Shown piece after piece: positions 24,567-34,145 of a stretch of 64,000 nt of DNA. The notes under the pieces are model-generated. The model was not told the DNA's origin. It was given only the letters and a program-made list of their open reading frames with translations, and did no database searches. Position numbers and translations under genes: made by a program. Position 1 is the stretch's first letter. Each line of letters opens with the position of its first letter. The DNA is from Dictyobacter aurantiacus (GTDB lineage Bacteria > Chloroflexota > Ktedonobacteria > Ktedonobacterales > Ktedonobacteraceae), in the NCBI RefSeq assembly GCF_003967515.1, contig NZ_BIFQ01000001.1:5580001-5644000 (forward strand). Reading direction: 5' to 3'.

Positions 24567-25247
24567 TTACCAGATGTAGGGGATGAGGCGATAGCGGACG
24601 TGGGTCTTGTAGTCGGCGTAGCCCTGGAGTTCTTGCTGCAAGGTGCGCTCCTCGAAGATGGCGCGGATGGCGATGGCGACGATGAGGAGCAGGGCGGCCA
24701 GCAGGCCGAACCAGGAGCCGAGCAGCAGGGCGCTGCCGAGCAACATGCAGAGGGCAGCCGCGTACATAGGATGGCGCACGTAGTGGTAGGGTCCGGTCGA
24801 GATTACGGTCTGGCCGCGCTCGCTCTGGATGCGCACCATGGGCGAGAGGAAGGAGTTCTCACGGAAGGTGGCGAAGAAGAGCCAGAAGGACCAGAGCATG
24901 AGGAGGGCACCCACGATCTGCAGCCAGAGTGACATGTGCGACCAGTGGAAGCGCACCGCGTCCAGCGGCATCAGTACCAGCCAGGCCAGGAAGAGAACGA
25001 ACATACCACTCATGCCAATACGGTCCCAGGACTTCTGGCCGGGATTTTTTGTTGCCATGCGCTCGCGCAGCAGATCGGGATTGTGGCGGTAGAGCCAGGC
25101 GGTGAGCGCGAAGGTGAAGGCAAAGAAGAGCACGAGAAAGGTCCAGCCAGCCGGCCAGGCCAGGGTACCCGCCGCCAGGAATAGCGGCACGCTAAAGAGC
25201 AGGACGAGAAAGACCAGTTGGGCGGACAGCAATTTGAGATTGACCAT
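24567..25247 (-). CDS. Isoprenylcysteine carboxyl methyltransferase family protein
   Basis: About 227 residues with five hydrophobic helices and the C-terminal signature of the ICMT/PEMT superfamily: GPYHYVRHPMYAAALCMLLG (SAM-binding RHP motif) and FEERTLQQELQGYADYKTHV (E-E-x-x-L...Y-x-x-Y). These membrane enzymes methylate lipids or small hydrophobic acceptors with SAM. ATG 25247 follows GGGAAAGGTGG. It begins 35 bp after the TetR gene end, so both are probably one autoregulated operon. Confidence 0.9.
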   Translation of the reverse strand: MVNLKLLSAQLVFLVLLFSVPLFLAAGTLAWPAGWTFLVLFFAFTFALTAWLYRHNPDLLRERMATKNPGQKSWDRIGMSGMFVLFLAWLVLMPLDAVRFHWSHMSLWLQIVGALLMLWSFWLFFATFRENSFLSPMVRIQSERGQTVISTGPYHYVRHPMYAAALCMLLGSALLLGSWFGLLAALLLIVAIAIRAIFEERTLQQELQGYADYKTHVRYRLIPYIW

Positions 25248-25282
25248 GATTGATACCACCTTTCCCTCTTTGCGACAGACTA

Positions 25283-25999
25283 CTAGCTGGAATGCTGGCC
25301 GGCATTGGTTGGTGCTGAGACAAACCATGCTTTCAGTGTTTCTGTGTCAGTCAACGTGAACGAATTAGGCGACATGCCCAGGACGCGCTCCAGGGCGTTG
25401 GTATAGGCTGCGATGGTGGCCTCGACGCGCGCCATATCGCCGCGCTCAGCATCGAAGGCCAGCAGCAATTCCCCTAGCGTATCACTCAGGCTAGCCGCCA
25501 GCGAGAGCACTACCTCGCTCATCTGCTCGGAATACGGCGTGGACATAATGCCCTCTTCGATGCCCTGGCGAATGAGTGCTGAGAAGAGCGGCGCCATGCG
25601 CCGGATACCGATCGCGCGCGACTTGTGGCGCACGATAATGTTGTCGTCGGCGTACCAGACGCGCACGATTTCGAGTAGCAGAGTTTTCTGATCGGTCTTA
25701 TAGCGGTTGATGGCATCGAAGAAGCGCTGGAACTTGACCAGAATCGGCAACGCGGGGTCCTGCACAATCGGTATCAGCAGACGTTCCGCTTCATCTATCA
25801 TGCGCTCAAGCAGCGCCTCCAGCACATCCTGCTTTGACGCGAAGTAGTGGTAGAAGGCTCCCTTAGAGATCTTGAGCTCATCTACCACATCCTGGATCGT
25901 CATCTGCTCATAGCCCTGGCGATAGATCAACTGCTGAACCATATCCAGGATGGCGCTGCGCCTCTGTGTGTATTCCTGTTCTTTGACCGTACGAACCAT
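25283..25999 (-). CDS. TetR/AcrR-family transcriptional regulator
   Basis: A 238-residue repressor with the HTH at residues 15-60 (GYEQMTIQDVVDELKISKGA) and a helical effector domain. Close paralogue of the truncated gene at 1-360. Start ATG 25999 after ATGGAG; TTG 26002 is less likely. Cotranscribed with the downstream ICMT-like methyltransferase. The upstream stretch holds AAACC-GACCGAA-GGTTT at about 26016-26033, a possible operator half-pair. Confidence 0.92.
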   Translation of the reverse strand: MVRTVKEQEYTQRRSAILDMVQQLIYRQGYEQMTIQDVVDELKISKGAFYHYFASKQDVLEALLERMIDEAERLLIPIVQDPALPILVKFQRFFDAINRYKTDQKTLLLEIVRVWYADDNIIVRHKSRAIGIRRMAPLFSALIRQGIEEGIMSTPYSEQMSEVVLSLAASLSDTLGELLLAFDAERGDMARVEATIAAYTNALERVLGMSPNSFTLTDTETLKAWFVSAPTNAGQHSS

Positions 26000-26174
26000 C
26001 AAGGCTCCATTCTATTTAAAAACCGACCGAAGGTTTATCTTTGTTGTTATCAATGATAGCTCAGGAAACGATGATTGTCAATCCCGTGCTGAGTTTTTTC
26101 CGTTTTGGCTGAGGTCGAGAAGAATAGATATGTATGTAGGTAATATAGAGCAACATTGAGAGAGGAATCTTTGC

Positions 26175-26987
26175 ATGACAACCAGTTCGCAGCAGCCGGA
26201 GGGCAAGTATGCGGCCGTTAACGGGATCAACCTGTATTACGAGGTGCATGGCACGGGGGAGCCGCTGGTCATGCTGCACGGTGGTTTTGGGACCTTCGCC
26301 ACCATGTACTCGGCGCTCGCGCCCGCGCTGATGGAGACGCGCCAGGTAATCGGGGTAGATCTGTATGGGCATGGAGGCACGGTCCTGACCGAGCGTCCCA
26401 TGAGCTTTGAAAGCATGGCCGACGACATCGCCGGCTTGATCGAATACCTTGGATTCGAGCAGGCCGACGTCTTTGGCTTCTCGCTGGGAGGAGCCGTAGC
26501 GCTGCAGACCGCCATCCGGCACCCCGAGCGCGTCAGCCGGCTGATACTGATCTCCACGCCATGCAAGCGCGCCGGCTGGCATCCCGAGATGCAGGAGGGC
26601 ATGACGTCCAACTCCGCCACGTTCTTCCGCAATACACCCATCTATGGTGCCTATGTCAGCGTAGCGCCGAAGCCGGACGACTTTGATCGCCTCGTATCCG
26701 AGATGAACCACACGCTGGGCGACGACTACGACTGGAGCGCGCAGGTAGCCGCCTTGAAGATGCCCGTGCTAATCATCTCGGGTGACTCCGATGGGCTGCC
26801 GCCTATGCATGCCGTCGAGTTCTTCAATCTGCTGGGCGGTGGTCTCAGGGACGCGGGCTGGGACGGCGCCAACATGGTTCCCTCGCAGTTAGCTATCCTG
26901 CCGGGGGGGACCCATTATAATATCAATTTCCGCGTTGATTTGTTGCTGCCGGTGCTCACGCCGTTTCTGGCGGGTGGCAAGGCGTAA
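26175..26987 (+). CDS. Alpha/beta-hydrolase fold protein
   Basis: A 270-residue hydrolase. The oxyanion HGG motif is at about residues 36-38 (LVMLHGGFGTF), the nucleophile elbow GFSLGG at about 97-102 (Ser), the Asp is in ISGDSDGLPP and the His in PGGTHYNI near 256. Such enzymes split esters, lactones or C-C bonds in the cytosol. GAGAGAGG precedes ATG 26175. It is divergent from the TetR-ICMT pair, so it may share control with them. Substrate unknown. Confidence 0.9.
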   Translation: MTTSSQQPEGKYAAVNGINLYYEVHGTGEPLVMLHGGFGTFATMYSALAPALMETRQVIGVDLYGHGGTVLTERPMSFESMADDIAGLIEYLGFEQADVFGFSLGGAVALQTAIRHPERVSRLILISTPCKRAGWHPEMQEGMTSNSATFFRNTPIYGAYVSVAPKPDDFDRLVSEMNHTLGDDYDWSAQVAALKMPVLIISGDSDGLPPMHAVEFFNLLGGGLRDAGWDGANMVPSQLAILPGGTHYNINFRVDLLLPVLTPFLAGGKA

Positions 26988-27235
26988 ATCCTTTCAAGGG
27001 GAAGGTTGATATTTGGGTATGTGTGTGCGACGTTGGCGTGGGGGTACCACGTGGGGCGAGGTGTTACCAACGGGAAGCCGAACCGGCCGGGGACGTGGGC
27101 TGCCGTCGCTGGCGCTGGCAGCCCGGTCGACCGTTGAAGGTCGACCCTACGATGACGTTTCTTTTTTAAGGGGACGTTTCGGGTATGGGGGCGTTTCTCT
27201 TTGCAAAAATGTGAACGGCATCCCGTATCATCTGT
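26988..27235. other. Intergenic region with hairpins, no gene
   Basis: Contains a GCTGCC...GGCAGC stem near 27098-27122 and a dispersed-family hairpin at 27125-27146 (GGTCGACC-GTTGAA-GGTCGACC with tail CTACGATGACG). No coding signal. Confidence 0.6.
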
Positions 27236-27297
27236 GTATTACCTAAGGATCGGCTTTATGTGTTATACTTGCCGATGTATCGCTGCTTTAGGTAATA
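27236..27297 (+). promoter_or_regulatory. Promoter flanked by an inverted repeat, upstream of the LuxR gene
   Basis: TATTACCTAA (27237-27246) and TTAGGTAATA (27288-27297) form a perfect 10-bp dyad enclosing an extended -10 box, TG-T-TATACT at 27261-27269. The repeats flank the box symmetrically enough to suggest an operator or looped control site. Confidence 0.6.
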
Positions 27298-27326
27298 TAC
27301 AGTTTTTTTGGGCGCAAGGAGTTTCC

Positions 27327-30300
27327 ATGCCGCGACGTGCTTCCTATCTCTTGCTCTGGTCGGTTCAGGAACGGCGCTATATGCTCACCACCACTGGCGC
27401 CGGGCGGGATCTGCGCGAGGATGTTGTGCCGGGTGAGACGAGCTGGTTTGCCTGGCTGGAAGGTATCACGTCGTTTGCTTTTCATGGTCAATCCGCTGCC
27501 CATTGTACTGTGCGCAAGGAAGCTGTGCAGGGCAATGGCTTCTACTGGTATGCCTATCGCTCTCTGCAGCGACGGACCGTGAAGCGTTACCTGGGCCGGA
27601 CGCGTGAGCTATCGCTGGCGCACCTGGAACAGGTGGCGGAGAGCTTTAACGCCCCCGCGCAGCAAGCTACCGTCGCGCCAGCCCCGATAGATCAAGGGTT
27701 GCAGACGCTCCCAACTTCGAGCACTCCTGTGTCACCACTGCTGCAATCCAAATTACAGCCGCCACGTCTTTCCCAGCTGCTGATTGAGCGTCCCCGATTG
27801 CAAGAACGGCTGGATGGCTGGCGGGACTATAAACTTACCCAGATCGTAGCACCGGCCGGAACTGGCAAGACAACGCTGGTGAAGTCCTGGCTCGATCAGC
27901 GCACCCTCTCACCACAGATCTCCTGGGTTTCGCTGGACGCTGGCGACAATGATCCAATCCGCTTCTGGCGTTACATCCTTACCGCCTGCCTGCCCTGGTC
28001 TGATGCCTCAAGCGGTCAGCAGGCCCTCCCGCTGCTGATGACCACCATTCAGCCCTCTTTACAGCCGGTCGCCTTAGAAAAGGTGCTGACGCTTTTTCTT
28101 AATCACATTGATCAACAGGAACAGCACTATCTGTTGATTTTAGAGGATTACCATGTGCTGAATACGCCACACATCCATGAGAGCCTGGCCTTTTTGCTGG
28201 CCCACCTGCCGCAGAGGCTACATGTGCTGCTGATATCGCGCCAGGAGCCGCCCATTGGGCTGTCCCGGTTGCGCGCCAATGGTGAGCTCAATGAACTGCA
28301 GGCCGGCGAGCTGCGTTTTACCGATGATGAGATGGAGGCTTTTTTGCACCGCGCGCTGCCGGTTCCGCTTGCGCCAGCGGTTCTGGAGCGGCTGGCGGCT
28401 CAACTGGACGGCTGGGCGGCGGGACTACGCCTGCTTTCACTATCCTTACAGGGCAAGAAAACCATTGAGCAGATCGAGCCGGTGCTGGCGAACTTCCGTG
28501 GCAGCCAGCCGTCGATCCACCAGTATTTTGTGGGTGAGGTATGGCAGGACCAGTCGGACGTGGTGCAGGATTTTCTGCTGCGTACCAGCGTGCTGACCCG
28601 GCTCAGTCCCTCGCTGTGTGAGGCGGTGACTGGCCGTAGCGATAGCGCGGCCTTGCTGACGACCATCGAGCAGGCCAATCTCTTCCTGGAAGCGCTCGAT
28701 GGCGAGTGGTATCGCTACCATGGACTCTTCGCCGAGGCTATGCAGCATGAGGCACGGCGCCGCCTGGATGCCGCCACCATGCAAGAACTTTACCTGGCGG
28801 CCGCTCACTGGTTTATGGAACATGGCCTGCTGGACGAGGCTGTTGAGGCGATGCTTCAGACCGCTGATAGCGAGCAGGTCGCACTGCTGCTTGAGCGCCA
28901 CCTGGAAACTCTGCGCTTCATAGAGCCGCCCGAACTGCATACCTGGCGCAGCTGGTTTGAACGTTTGCCACAGCCGGTGCTCAAACGCCATCCCTTTCTC
29001 TGCTTTAGCTACGCGGTCGCTTTGATTTTTGATCAGGATCGTCAACAACAGCCCTCGCCACCATCCGCACAGGTTGAGCTGTTCCTGCAGCTAGCCGAGC
29101 AGGAGTGGCAACGACAGCAGAATCAGGCGGGTCTAGGAAGGGTGCTGGCTATCCGCGCCCTGTGGTCGGGCAAGCGTTCGATTGCTCGTGCACAGGCCCT
29201 GCAGGCTTTGGAATGGCTGACGGACGAAGACGCACTCTGGCGCAACCTCTGCTTCACGGTCCTAGGCATGGACGCAATCCAGATGGGTCAGGTCAAAGAG
29301 GCGGTGCATGCCATTGTGCAGGCACGCGCCTATTGGGATAGAAGCAACAATACTGATGCCCGCGATGGTATGGCGATGATGTTGGGACTGCTCTACAATG
29401 AGATGGGTGACTTAAAGCAAGCCGCTTTTTACTATCGTCAACTGATCGCTGATGCATCCCACTCAGATCAGCATCCAGTTGCGATTTTTGCCCATCTCGG
29501 GCTGGCTTTTCTCTATTATGAATGGAATATGCCGGATGAAGCTGGACGACAGATACGAGCCGGCTCAAGTCAGCCTGAGCCAGCGGATGATATGCTGCAA
29601 GATATTCACGCGAGTGTGCTTGAACTGCTTCAGGCTTTGCTGCAATACGGACGAGGAGAGACGCGGGCGGCCCTGCAGCGTTTGACAGACCACCTGCTTG
29701 AGCATAGATCGACCATGGCCACCAGTTCTAATCCATTCTACACCCATGTTTATCAGGAGCTCATCGGCTGGATTGTGCGCCTCTCGCTTCTGCTGGGCGA
29801 CTATGCTACGGCGCAGACGTGGTTGGATGACCTGACGCAGCATTATCAGCATACCCTGGCCGGTAGCGACATGCTTCTGCTCGAAGCGCCGTCAGAAGCG
29901 GCCATCGTGGATTCCGCCGCAAGCCGCATCGACGAGCAGCCATGGCATCAAGACAGGCAGCCCCTCCTGATCTTGCAGGAGAACAAAGCCATGCTGGAAG
30001 CGCGCCTCTATCTGGCCCAGGGTCAGACTGAGGTGGCACTCCACATACTCAGCTCACTGCTCCCCACGGCCCATGAAGCGGGACGTGGACGGCATACGCT
30101 CCAGATCAGATTACTGATGGCACAGATCTATATGGCGCGTAAGCAGAGCGTTGAAGCGCGAGAGATGCTGTTGAACGCGCTCAAGCAGGGCTATGCCGGC
30201 GGCTATCAACGCCTGATCCTCGACGAAGGAGATCAGCTCTTCCTGCTCGTGCGCGACCTCTTACCCCAGGTACCCGGAGAGCCATTGCGCAGCTATGCGC

Positions 30301-30557
30301 AATCCTTGCTGCGCGCCTTTGCCCGCAGCCGCCAGCAGGTCACCGTTACACTCTCCACTATCTTTGAACCCCTTTCCAAACAGGAACAAAAGGTCCTGCG
30401 GCTCCTCATCTCCGGTCGCTCGAATCCTGAAATCGCGCGTGAATTGATCGTCTCAGTCAATACTGTACGCACCCAGATCCAGAGTATTTATCGCAAGCTC
30501 CAGGTCAACAATCGCCAGGCCGCCAGCGCAGTCGCCCGCGAACTCAATCTGCTCTAG
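27327..30557 (+). CDS. MalT-like LuxR-family transcriptional regulator (STAND ATPase)
   Basis: About 1076 residues. Residues 1-110 form an extra N-terminal domain (MPRRASYLLLWSVQERRYML, later GFYWYAYRSLQRRTVKRYLG) that is not part of MalT; I recognise it only as a recurring start of such proteins in this bacterial group. Then SKLQPPRLSQLLIERPRL and the NTPase domain with Walker A APAGTGKTTL (about 174-183) and a LILEDYH Walker B. A long tetratricopeptide-like helical region follows to about 1000. The last 60 residues are the LuxR HTH (LSKQEQKVLRLLISGRSNPE, then VSVNTVRTQIQSIYRKL). AAGGAG precedes ATG 27327. It may activate the ABC exporter genes just downstream. Confidence 0.93.
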   Translation: MPRRASYLLLWSVQERRYMLTTTGAGRDLREDVVPGETSWFAWLEGITSFAFHGQSAAHCTVRKEAVQGNGFYWYAYRSLQRRTVKRYLGRTRELSLAHLEQVAESFNAPAQQATVAPAPIDQGLQTLPTSSTPVSPLLQSKLQPPRLSQLLIERPRLQERLDGWRDYKLTQIVAPAGTGKTTLVKSWLDQRTLSPQISWVSLDAGDNDPIRFWRYILTACLPWSDASSGQQALPLLMTTIQPSLQPVALEKVLTLFLNHIDQQEQHYLLILEDYHVLNTPHIHESLAFLLAHLPQRLHVLLISRQEPPIGLSRLRANGELNELQAGELRFTDDEMEAFLHRALPVPLAPAVLERLAAQLDGWAAGLRLLSLSLQGKKTIEQIEPVLANFRGSQPSIHQYFVGEVWQDQSDVVQDFLLRTSVLTRLSPSLCEAVTGRSDSAALLTTIEQANLFLEALDGEWYRYHGLFAEAMQHEARRRLDAATMQELYLAAAHWFMEHGLLDEAVEAMLQTADSEQVALLLERHLETLRFIEPPELHTWRSWFERLPQPVLKRHPFLCFSYAVALIFDQDRQQQPSPPSAQVELFLQLAEQEWQRQQNQAGLGRVLAIRALWSGKRSIARAQALQALEWLTDEDALWRNLCFTVLGMDAIQMGQVKEAVHAIVQARAYWDRSNNTDARDGMAMMLGLLYNEMGDLKQAAFYYRQLIADASHSDQHPVAIFAHLGLAFLYYEWNMPDEAGRQIRAGSSQPEPADDMLQDIHASVLELLQALLQYGRGETRAALQRLTDHLLEHRSTMATSSNPFYTHVYQELIGWIVRLSLLLGDYATAQTWLDDLTQHYQHTLAGSDMLLLEAPSEAAIVDSAASRIDEQPWHQDRQPLLILQENKAMLEARLYLAQGQTEVALHILSSLLPTAHEAGRGRHTLQIRLLMAQIYMARKQSVEAREMLLNALKQGYAGGYQRLILDEGDQLFLLVRDLLPQVPGEPLRSYAQSLLRAFARSRQQVTVTLSTIFEPLSKQEQKVLRLLISGRSNPEIARELIVSVNTVRTQIQSIYRKLQVNNRQAASAVARELNLL

Positions 30558-30720
30558 TACCTGCCTTCCATCTTTATCATCCAGGGACCACGTCCAAAAT
30601 TCACCCATTGTCTCACGCATATGGATGATGTTGCTAAACCCGTTCGGAGGCTACACTATCGCTATCAACAACGGCAGAGCTGTATACATGTATATGCATA
30701 TTGGAAGGGTTTAAATTTAT

Positions 30721-31716
30721 ATGGTAAAAAATAATGTGGTTGTGCCAGAGATAAAAAATGAAGGAACGGCTACAACCATGCCGATTATTACAGTGGACCA
30801 GCTGGTGAAGCGCTATAAAAAAGCGGAACAGAACGCGGTTGATGGCATCTCCTTCGATGTGCCGTCTGGAAGCCTCTTTGCCTTGCTGGGTCCCAATGGA
30901 GCGGGTAAGACAACGGCGATCTCGATCTTGACCACCACGCTGGCCGCTACGTCTGGAACGGTACGCATCGCGGGCTATGATCTGGCCACGCAGCCCCACC
31001 TGGTACGGCGTCAGATCGGCATCATCTTCCAGCGTCCCAGCCTGGATCTCAATCTGACGGCCGAGGAGAATATCCGCCTGCATGCAACCCTGTACGGGCT
31101 TTATCCCTATCGACCATTTTTCCGCTGGATGTCCCCTGCTTATCGCACCCGGGTGCAGGAACTGGCCCAACTGCTTGAGATCCAGGACAGCCTGTTTAAG
31201 CCGGTCAAGACCTTTTCGGGCGGCATGAAGCGCAAGCTAGAGATTGTGCGCAGCCTGCTGCATCGACCGGCTGTGCTATTCCTGGATGAACCAACCACCG
31301 GACTTGATCCCATCAGCCGCCGTGGTCTATGGGATTACCTGCGCCAGGTGCGCGCTGAGAGTGGTACCACGGTCTTCCTGACCACGCATTACCTGGAGGA
31401 GGCCGAAGGCGCGGACCAGGTCTGCATCATGAATCATGGTCGCATCATCAGCAACGGCACTCCAGAGCAGCTCAAAGCCGAGCTGGCTCCCTCCACCCTG
31501 ACCATCGACGCCGAGAACCGCGACCAGCTACGCAGCGAGCTGCAACATCTGGGACAGCTCTGCAAAGAAAAAGAAGATGCACCGTTTACCCTGACTAGCG
31601 CCGATGAGCAGGTCCACCAGGTACTACGCCAGATCCAGACGCCGCTCACGCTGGTCAAAACGCAATCTCTCACCCTTGAGGACGCCTACCTGCGCATCAT
31701 TCAACAAGAAATGTAA
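30721..31716 (+). CDS. ABC transporter ATP-binding protein (DrrA-like)
   Basis: A 331-residue ATPase. Walker A is LLGPNGAGKTTAI (about 57-68), Q-loop in IIFQRPSLD, signature TFSGGMKRKLEIVRSLLHRP, Walker B VLFLDEPTTGLDP, H-loop TTHYLEEAE. The C-terminal extension of about 80 residues is usual in the daunorubicin-resistance (DrrA) and multidrug subfamily. With the permease 50 bp downstream it makes a complete two-gene exporter. An alternative start is ATG 30778; ATG 30721 has GGAAGGG upstream. Confidence 0.95.
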   Translation: MVKNNVVVPEIKNEGTATTMPIITVDQLVKRYKKAEQNAVDGISFDVPSGSLFALLGPNGAGKTTAISILTTTLAATSGTVRIAGYDLATQPHLVRRQIGIIFQRPSLDLNLTAEENIRLHATLYGLYPYRPFFRWMSPAYRTRVQELAQLLEIQDSLFKPVKTFSGGMKRKLEIVRSLLHRPAVLFLDEPTTGLDPISRRGLWDYLRQVRAESGTTVFLTTHYLEEAEGADQVCIMNHGRIISNGTPEQLKAELAPSTLTIDAENRDQLRSELQHLGQLCKEKEDAPFTLTSADEQVHQVLRQIQTPLTLVKTQSLTLEDAYLRIIQQEM

Positions 31717-31767
31717 GCCGCGCAACGGTTACTCGACCGTTGCGGGACAGATAAGAAAACGGGAGTT

Positions 31768-32607
31768 ATGTTTAGCATGCAAAATATAGTGCAACAGACA
31801 GCGCGCGAGCGTGGGGGACGCATCAACATTACCTGGAACGCCATCTTAACTATTGCTGGACGCGACGTAACGCGCTTTGTGCGCGAGCCTATGCGTCTGA
31901 TCTTTACCTTTCTGCTGCCCCTGATCCTGGTTGGAGGTCTGTCGGGACCGCTGCAGAGCAATTTTGGCAAGGCAGCCGGTTATAATCTGATGACCTTTAG
32001 CATGACCGGCCTGCTGGCGATGTCGCTCTTTCAGACCGTCATGAGCGGACTCACCTCCCTGATCGAAGACCGCACCAGTGACTTCAGCCAGGAGATGTTT
32101 ATCGCCCCCATCTCGCGCTACGCCATCGTCTTTGGCAAGATTATGGGCGAATCGCTGGTCGCCCTGATCCAGGCTGTGGCCCTGGTCGCGCTGGGAGCCC
32201 TGGTCTTCGGCGTTCCCATCTCCCTCTTCACCCTGCTCATGATCCTGCCAGTCTCACTGATCATCTGCTTATTAGGAGGATCCTTTGGTGTTCTGCTTAC
32301 CTCGCTCTTCAGCAAGCAGAGCACCGCCAACATGGTCATCCCATTCTTCATGTTCCCTCAATTCTTCCTGGCTGGAGTCTTCCTCCCCGTACGCAACCTG
32401 CCCTGGTACCTGGATATCCTCTCCAGGATCCTGCCTTTACGCTACGCCGTTGATCTTGCCCGTAGCATCTTCTACGCCGGCCGCCCCGAATACAACCAGA
32501 TCGTCCTGATCAACCCAATCATCAACCTGATCGTCATCGCCATCCTCTTTACCATCTTTCTGGTGATCGGCACCATCCTCTTCGTTCGTAGTGAACACAA
32601 CCGCTAA
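31768..32607 (+). CDS. ABC-2 type transporter permease
   Basis: A 279-residue six-helix permease of the ABC-2 family: cytosolic start, first helix LIFTFLLPLILVGGL, and the conserved region between helices 4 and 5 (LLGGSFGVLLTSLFS, then FPQFFLAGVFLPVRNLPWYL). It pairs with the preceding ATPase as a DrrAB-like exporter for drugs or lipids. Two starts are possible (31768 or 31777); GGGAG upstream fits either. Confidence 0.93.
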   Translation: MFSMQNIVQQTARERGGRINITWNAILTIAGRDVTRFVREPMRLIFTFLLPLILVGGLSGPLQSNFGKAAGYNLMTFSMTGLLAMSLFQTVMSGLTSLIEDRTSDFSQEMFIAPISRYAIVFGKIMGESLVALIQAVALVALGALVFGVPISLFTLLMILPVSLIICLLGGSFGVLLTSLFSKQSTANMVIPFFMFPQFFLAGVFLPVRNLPWYLDILSRILPLRYAVDLARSIFYAGRPEYNQIVLINPIINLIVIAILFTIFLVIGTILFVRSEHNR

Positions 32608-32635
32608 CGCAAGTGATGGTGCAGACGTAGCGATC

Positions 32636-32671
32636 GTCGGTGGTCGTGGTATGACCACCACGACCGCCGAC
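32636..32671. terminator. Stem-loop after the ABC exporter operon
   Basis: GTCGGTGGTCGTGGT (32636-32650) pairs with 32657-32671 with one G-T; 6-nt loop. It lies between convergent genes (ends 32607 and 32698) but lacks a clear T-run. Confidence 0.6.
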
Positions 32672-32697
32672 GAAGCGAGTCAGGGCGAGCGCGACAC

Positions 32698-33159
32698 CTA
32701 CGCGATGAGGGAGACCGAGAAGTTGAGGGTGGTGCCGGTGACGCGATAGGAGGCGACGCCGCCGCTGCCGCGTGAATAGTGCACGTAGCGGTCACCGGAG
32801 TTCGAGGTGCCGAGAATGGCGTTGACGTGAGGACGCACCAGTGATCCATCGGGAATGCCGAGGGTATCGAGATCAATGGTGCGCTCCTGACCAACAGGAT
32901 AGTTGTCGGTGCCACCGGCGCTGCCGGTCTCACCGGTATCGGGATTCAAATACTCGACGGAGAAGTTCATCACAAAGGCTGCACTATTGTACGTGGAGAT
33001 CTTCTGGACCGTCTGGGCATGGGCCGCCAGCTCACGCAGGGTCTGCAGGCGCTGGCTTGACATGCGTCCATGAGCACCCACCGTCCCGCTTAAGAGAACC
33101 ATGCAGGCAAAGCCACATAGCAGAGCGCACAGCAACTTATAAGCTCCGTGAAAACGCAT
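32698..33159 (-). CDS. Secreted protein of unknown function
   Basis: A 153-residue exported protein. Residues 1-29 are a signal peptide (hydrophobic LLCALLCGFACMVLLSGTVG, cleavage near VGA-HG). The mature part starts with a short helix (SSQRLQTLRELAAHAQTV) and continues as a beta-rich domain (SAAFVMNFSVEYLNPDTG, later HYSRGSGGVASYRVTGT). I do not recognise the family; the beta pattern suggests a small sandwich, perhaps a lectin-like or surface protein. AAAAGGAG precedes ATG 33159. Confidence 0.75.
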   Translation of the reverse strand: MRFHGAYKLLCALLCGFACMVLLSGTVGAHGRMSSQRLQTLRELAAHAQTVQKISTYNSAAFVMNFSVEYLNPDTGETGSAGGTDNYPVGQERTIDLDTLGIPDGSLVRPHVNAILGTSNSGDRYVHYSRGSGGVASYRVTGTTLNFSVSLIA

Positions 33160-33288
33160 CTTTTTCTCCTTTTTCTGTTTATAAATGTAGAGATGGTAGA
33201 TCATCTCTACATTTATTATAAAAAGAGATGCTAATTGTTTTATTTATGTATACGCACAAAACAGTTTAAAGTATGCTATTGCGGCAGA

Positions 33289-33789
33289 TTATGCTTCCGA
33301 TGGTCGGGATGGCTGATCGCCACGGCGTATCAGCCAGGCTTGCAGTGAGGGCATGTGATCCTCATAATGCTTGTAGGAGCAGCCGGCGAAGATCTGCCAG
33401 GGGACCCAGTCGGCGGGCATATGCTGGAAGCGCCGGGGATCGTGGAAATCCTCCTCGTCGAGGTCCTGGACTGCCTGGAGGAACTGCGCGTAGATTTTTT
33501 GCTCATCCGCCAGCACCTCCTGCAGCGAGCGCGCCTCGTTCTGCTGGTAGACGACCTCGTTGCGCTCGTCCTCCGACACCTGCCATAATTGGGAGCCCGA
33601 AAAGATATGTGAGCGCATGACGGGCACCATCTCGTGCTCGCTCCAGGCCACGTGCGCCACCACATCCTTGATCGACCACGTGCCGGCCGCGCCCGACAGC
33701 AGCATCTCCTCCACATCGAAGCGTGCCAGCAGCGCCTCCCACTCCGCGCGCTGCTCCAGCAATGTCGCCACAAATGTCGCTTTATCCAT
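33289..33789 (-). CDS. DinB-like four-helix protein (ClbS/DfsB type)
   Basis: About 166 residues: residues 1-30 LLEQRAEWEALLARFDVEEM, then the GTWSIKDVVAHVAWSEHEMV motif with the first His, and a late YKHYEDHMPSL with the further His pair. This arrangement matches the DinB superfamily, in particular ClbS/DfsB-like proteins; ClbS of Escherichia coli protects against colibactin. Whether metal-dependent detoxification applies here is open. GAAAGGAC precedes ATG 33789. Confidence 0.85.
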   Translation of the reverse strand: MDKATFVATLLEQRAEWEALLARFDVEEMLLSGAAGTWSIKDVVAHVAWSEHEMVPVMRSHIFSGSQLWQVSEDERNEVVYQQNEARSLQEVLADEQKIYAQFLQAVQDLDEEDFHDPRRFQHMPADWVPWQIFAGCSYKHYEDHMPSLQAWLIRRGDQPSRPSEA

Positions 33790-33955
33790 GTCGTGGTTTG
33801 TCCTTTCATGTGTGCCAACTAACAAATGACGCCTTCGATATATCTATGCTTACGTTATCACCAAAAGCGGAAATTTTGCGCCCCAATTATTCGGTTGGGC
33901 TGGCGGGGATAACAGGAGGAGCCGAACAGACCGGGAACGGGGCCGCTTCGCGGCT

Positions 33956-33974
33956 GGCGACCGCGAGGGTCGCC
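33956..33974 (+). repeat. Short dispersed hairpin
   Basis: GGCGACC-GCGAG-GGTCGCC with tail GCTACGATTACG, in the 33790-34145 gap, where no gene is seen. Confidence 0.75.
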
Positions 33975-34145
33975 GCTACGATTACGTTCCTTTTTTAAGG
34001 AGGCGCTGCATTGGGGGGCGTTACGTTGTGGATTGGGCGTTGCGTCTGGGGAAAGGGCGCGAAAAGCGCGAAAAGCTGGTTGATTTGCGTTTTTTGTGGT
34101 GTATAAGCTTTGCAATAAATGGGATGGAAAGGATTTCTGATCATT

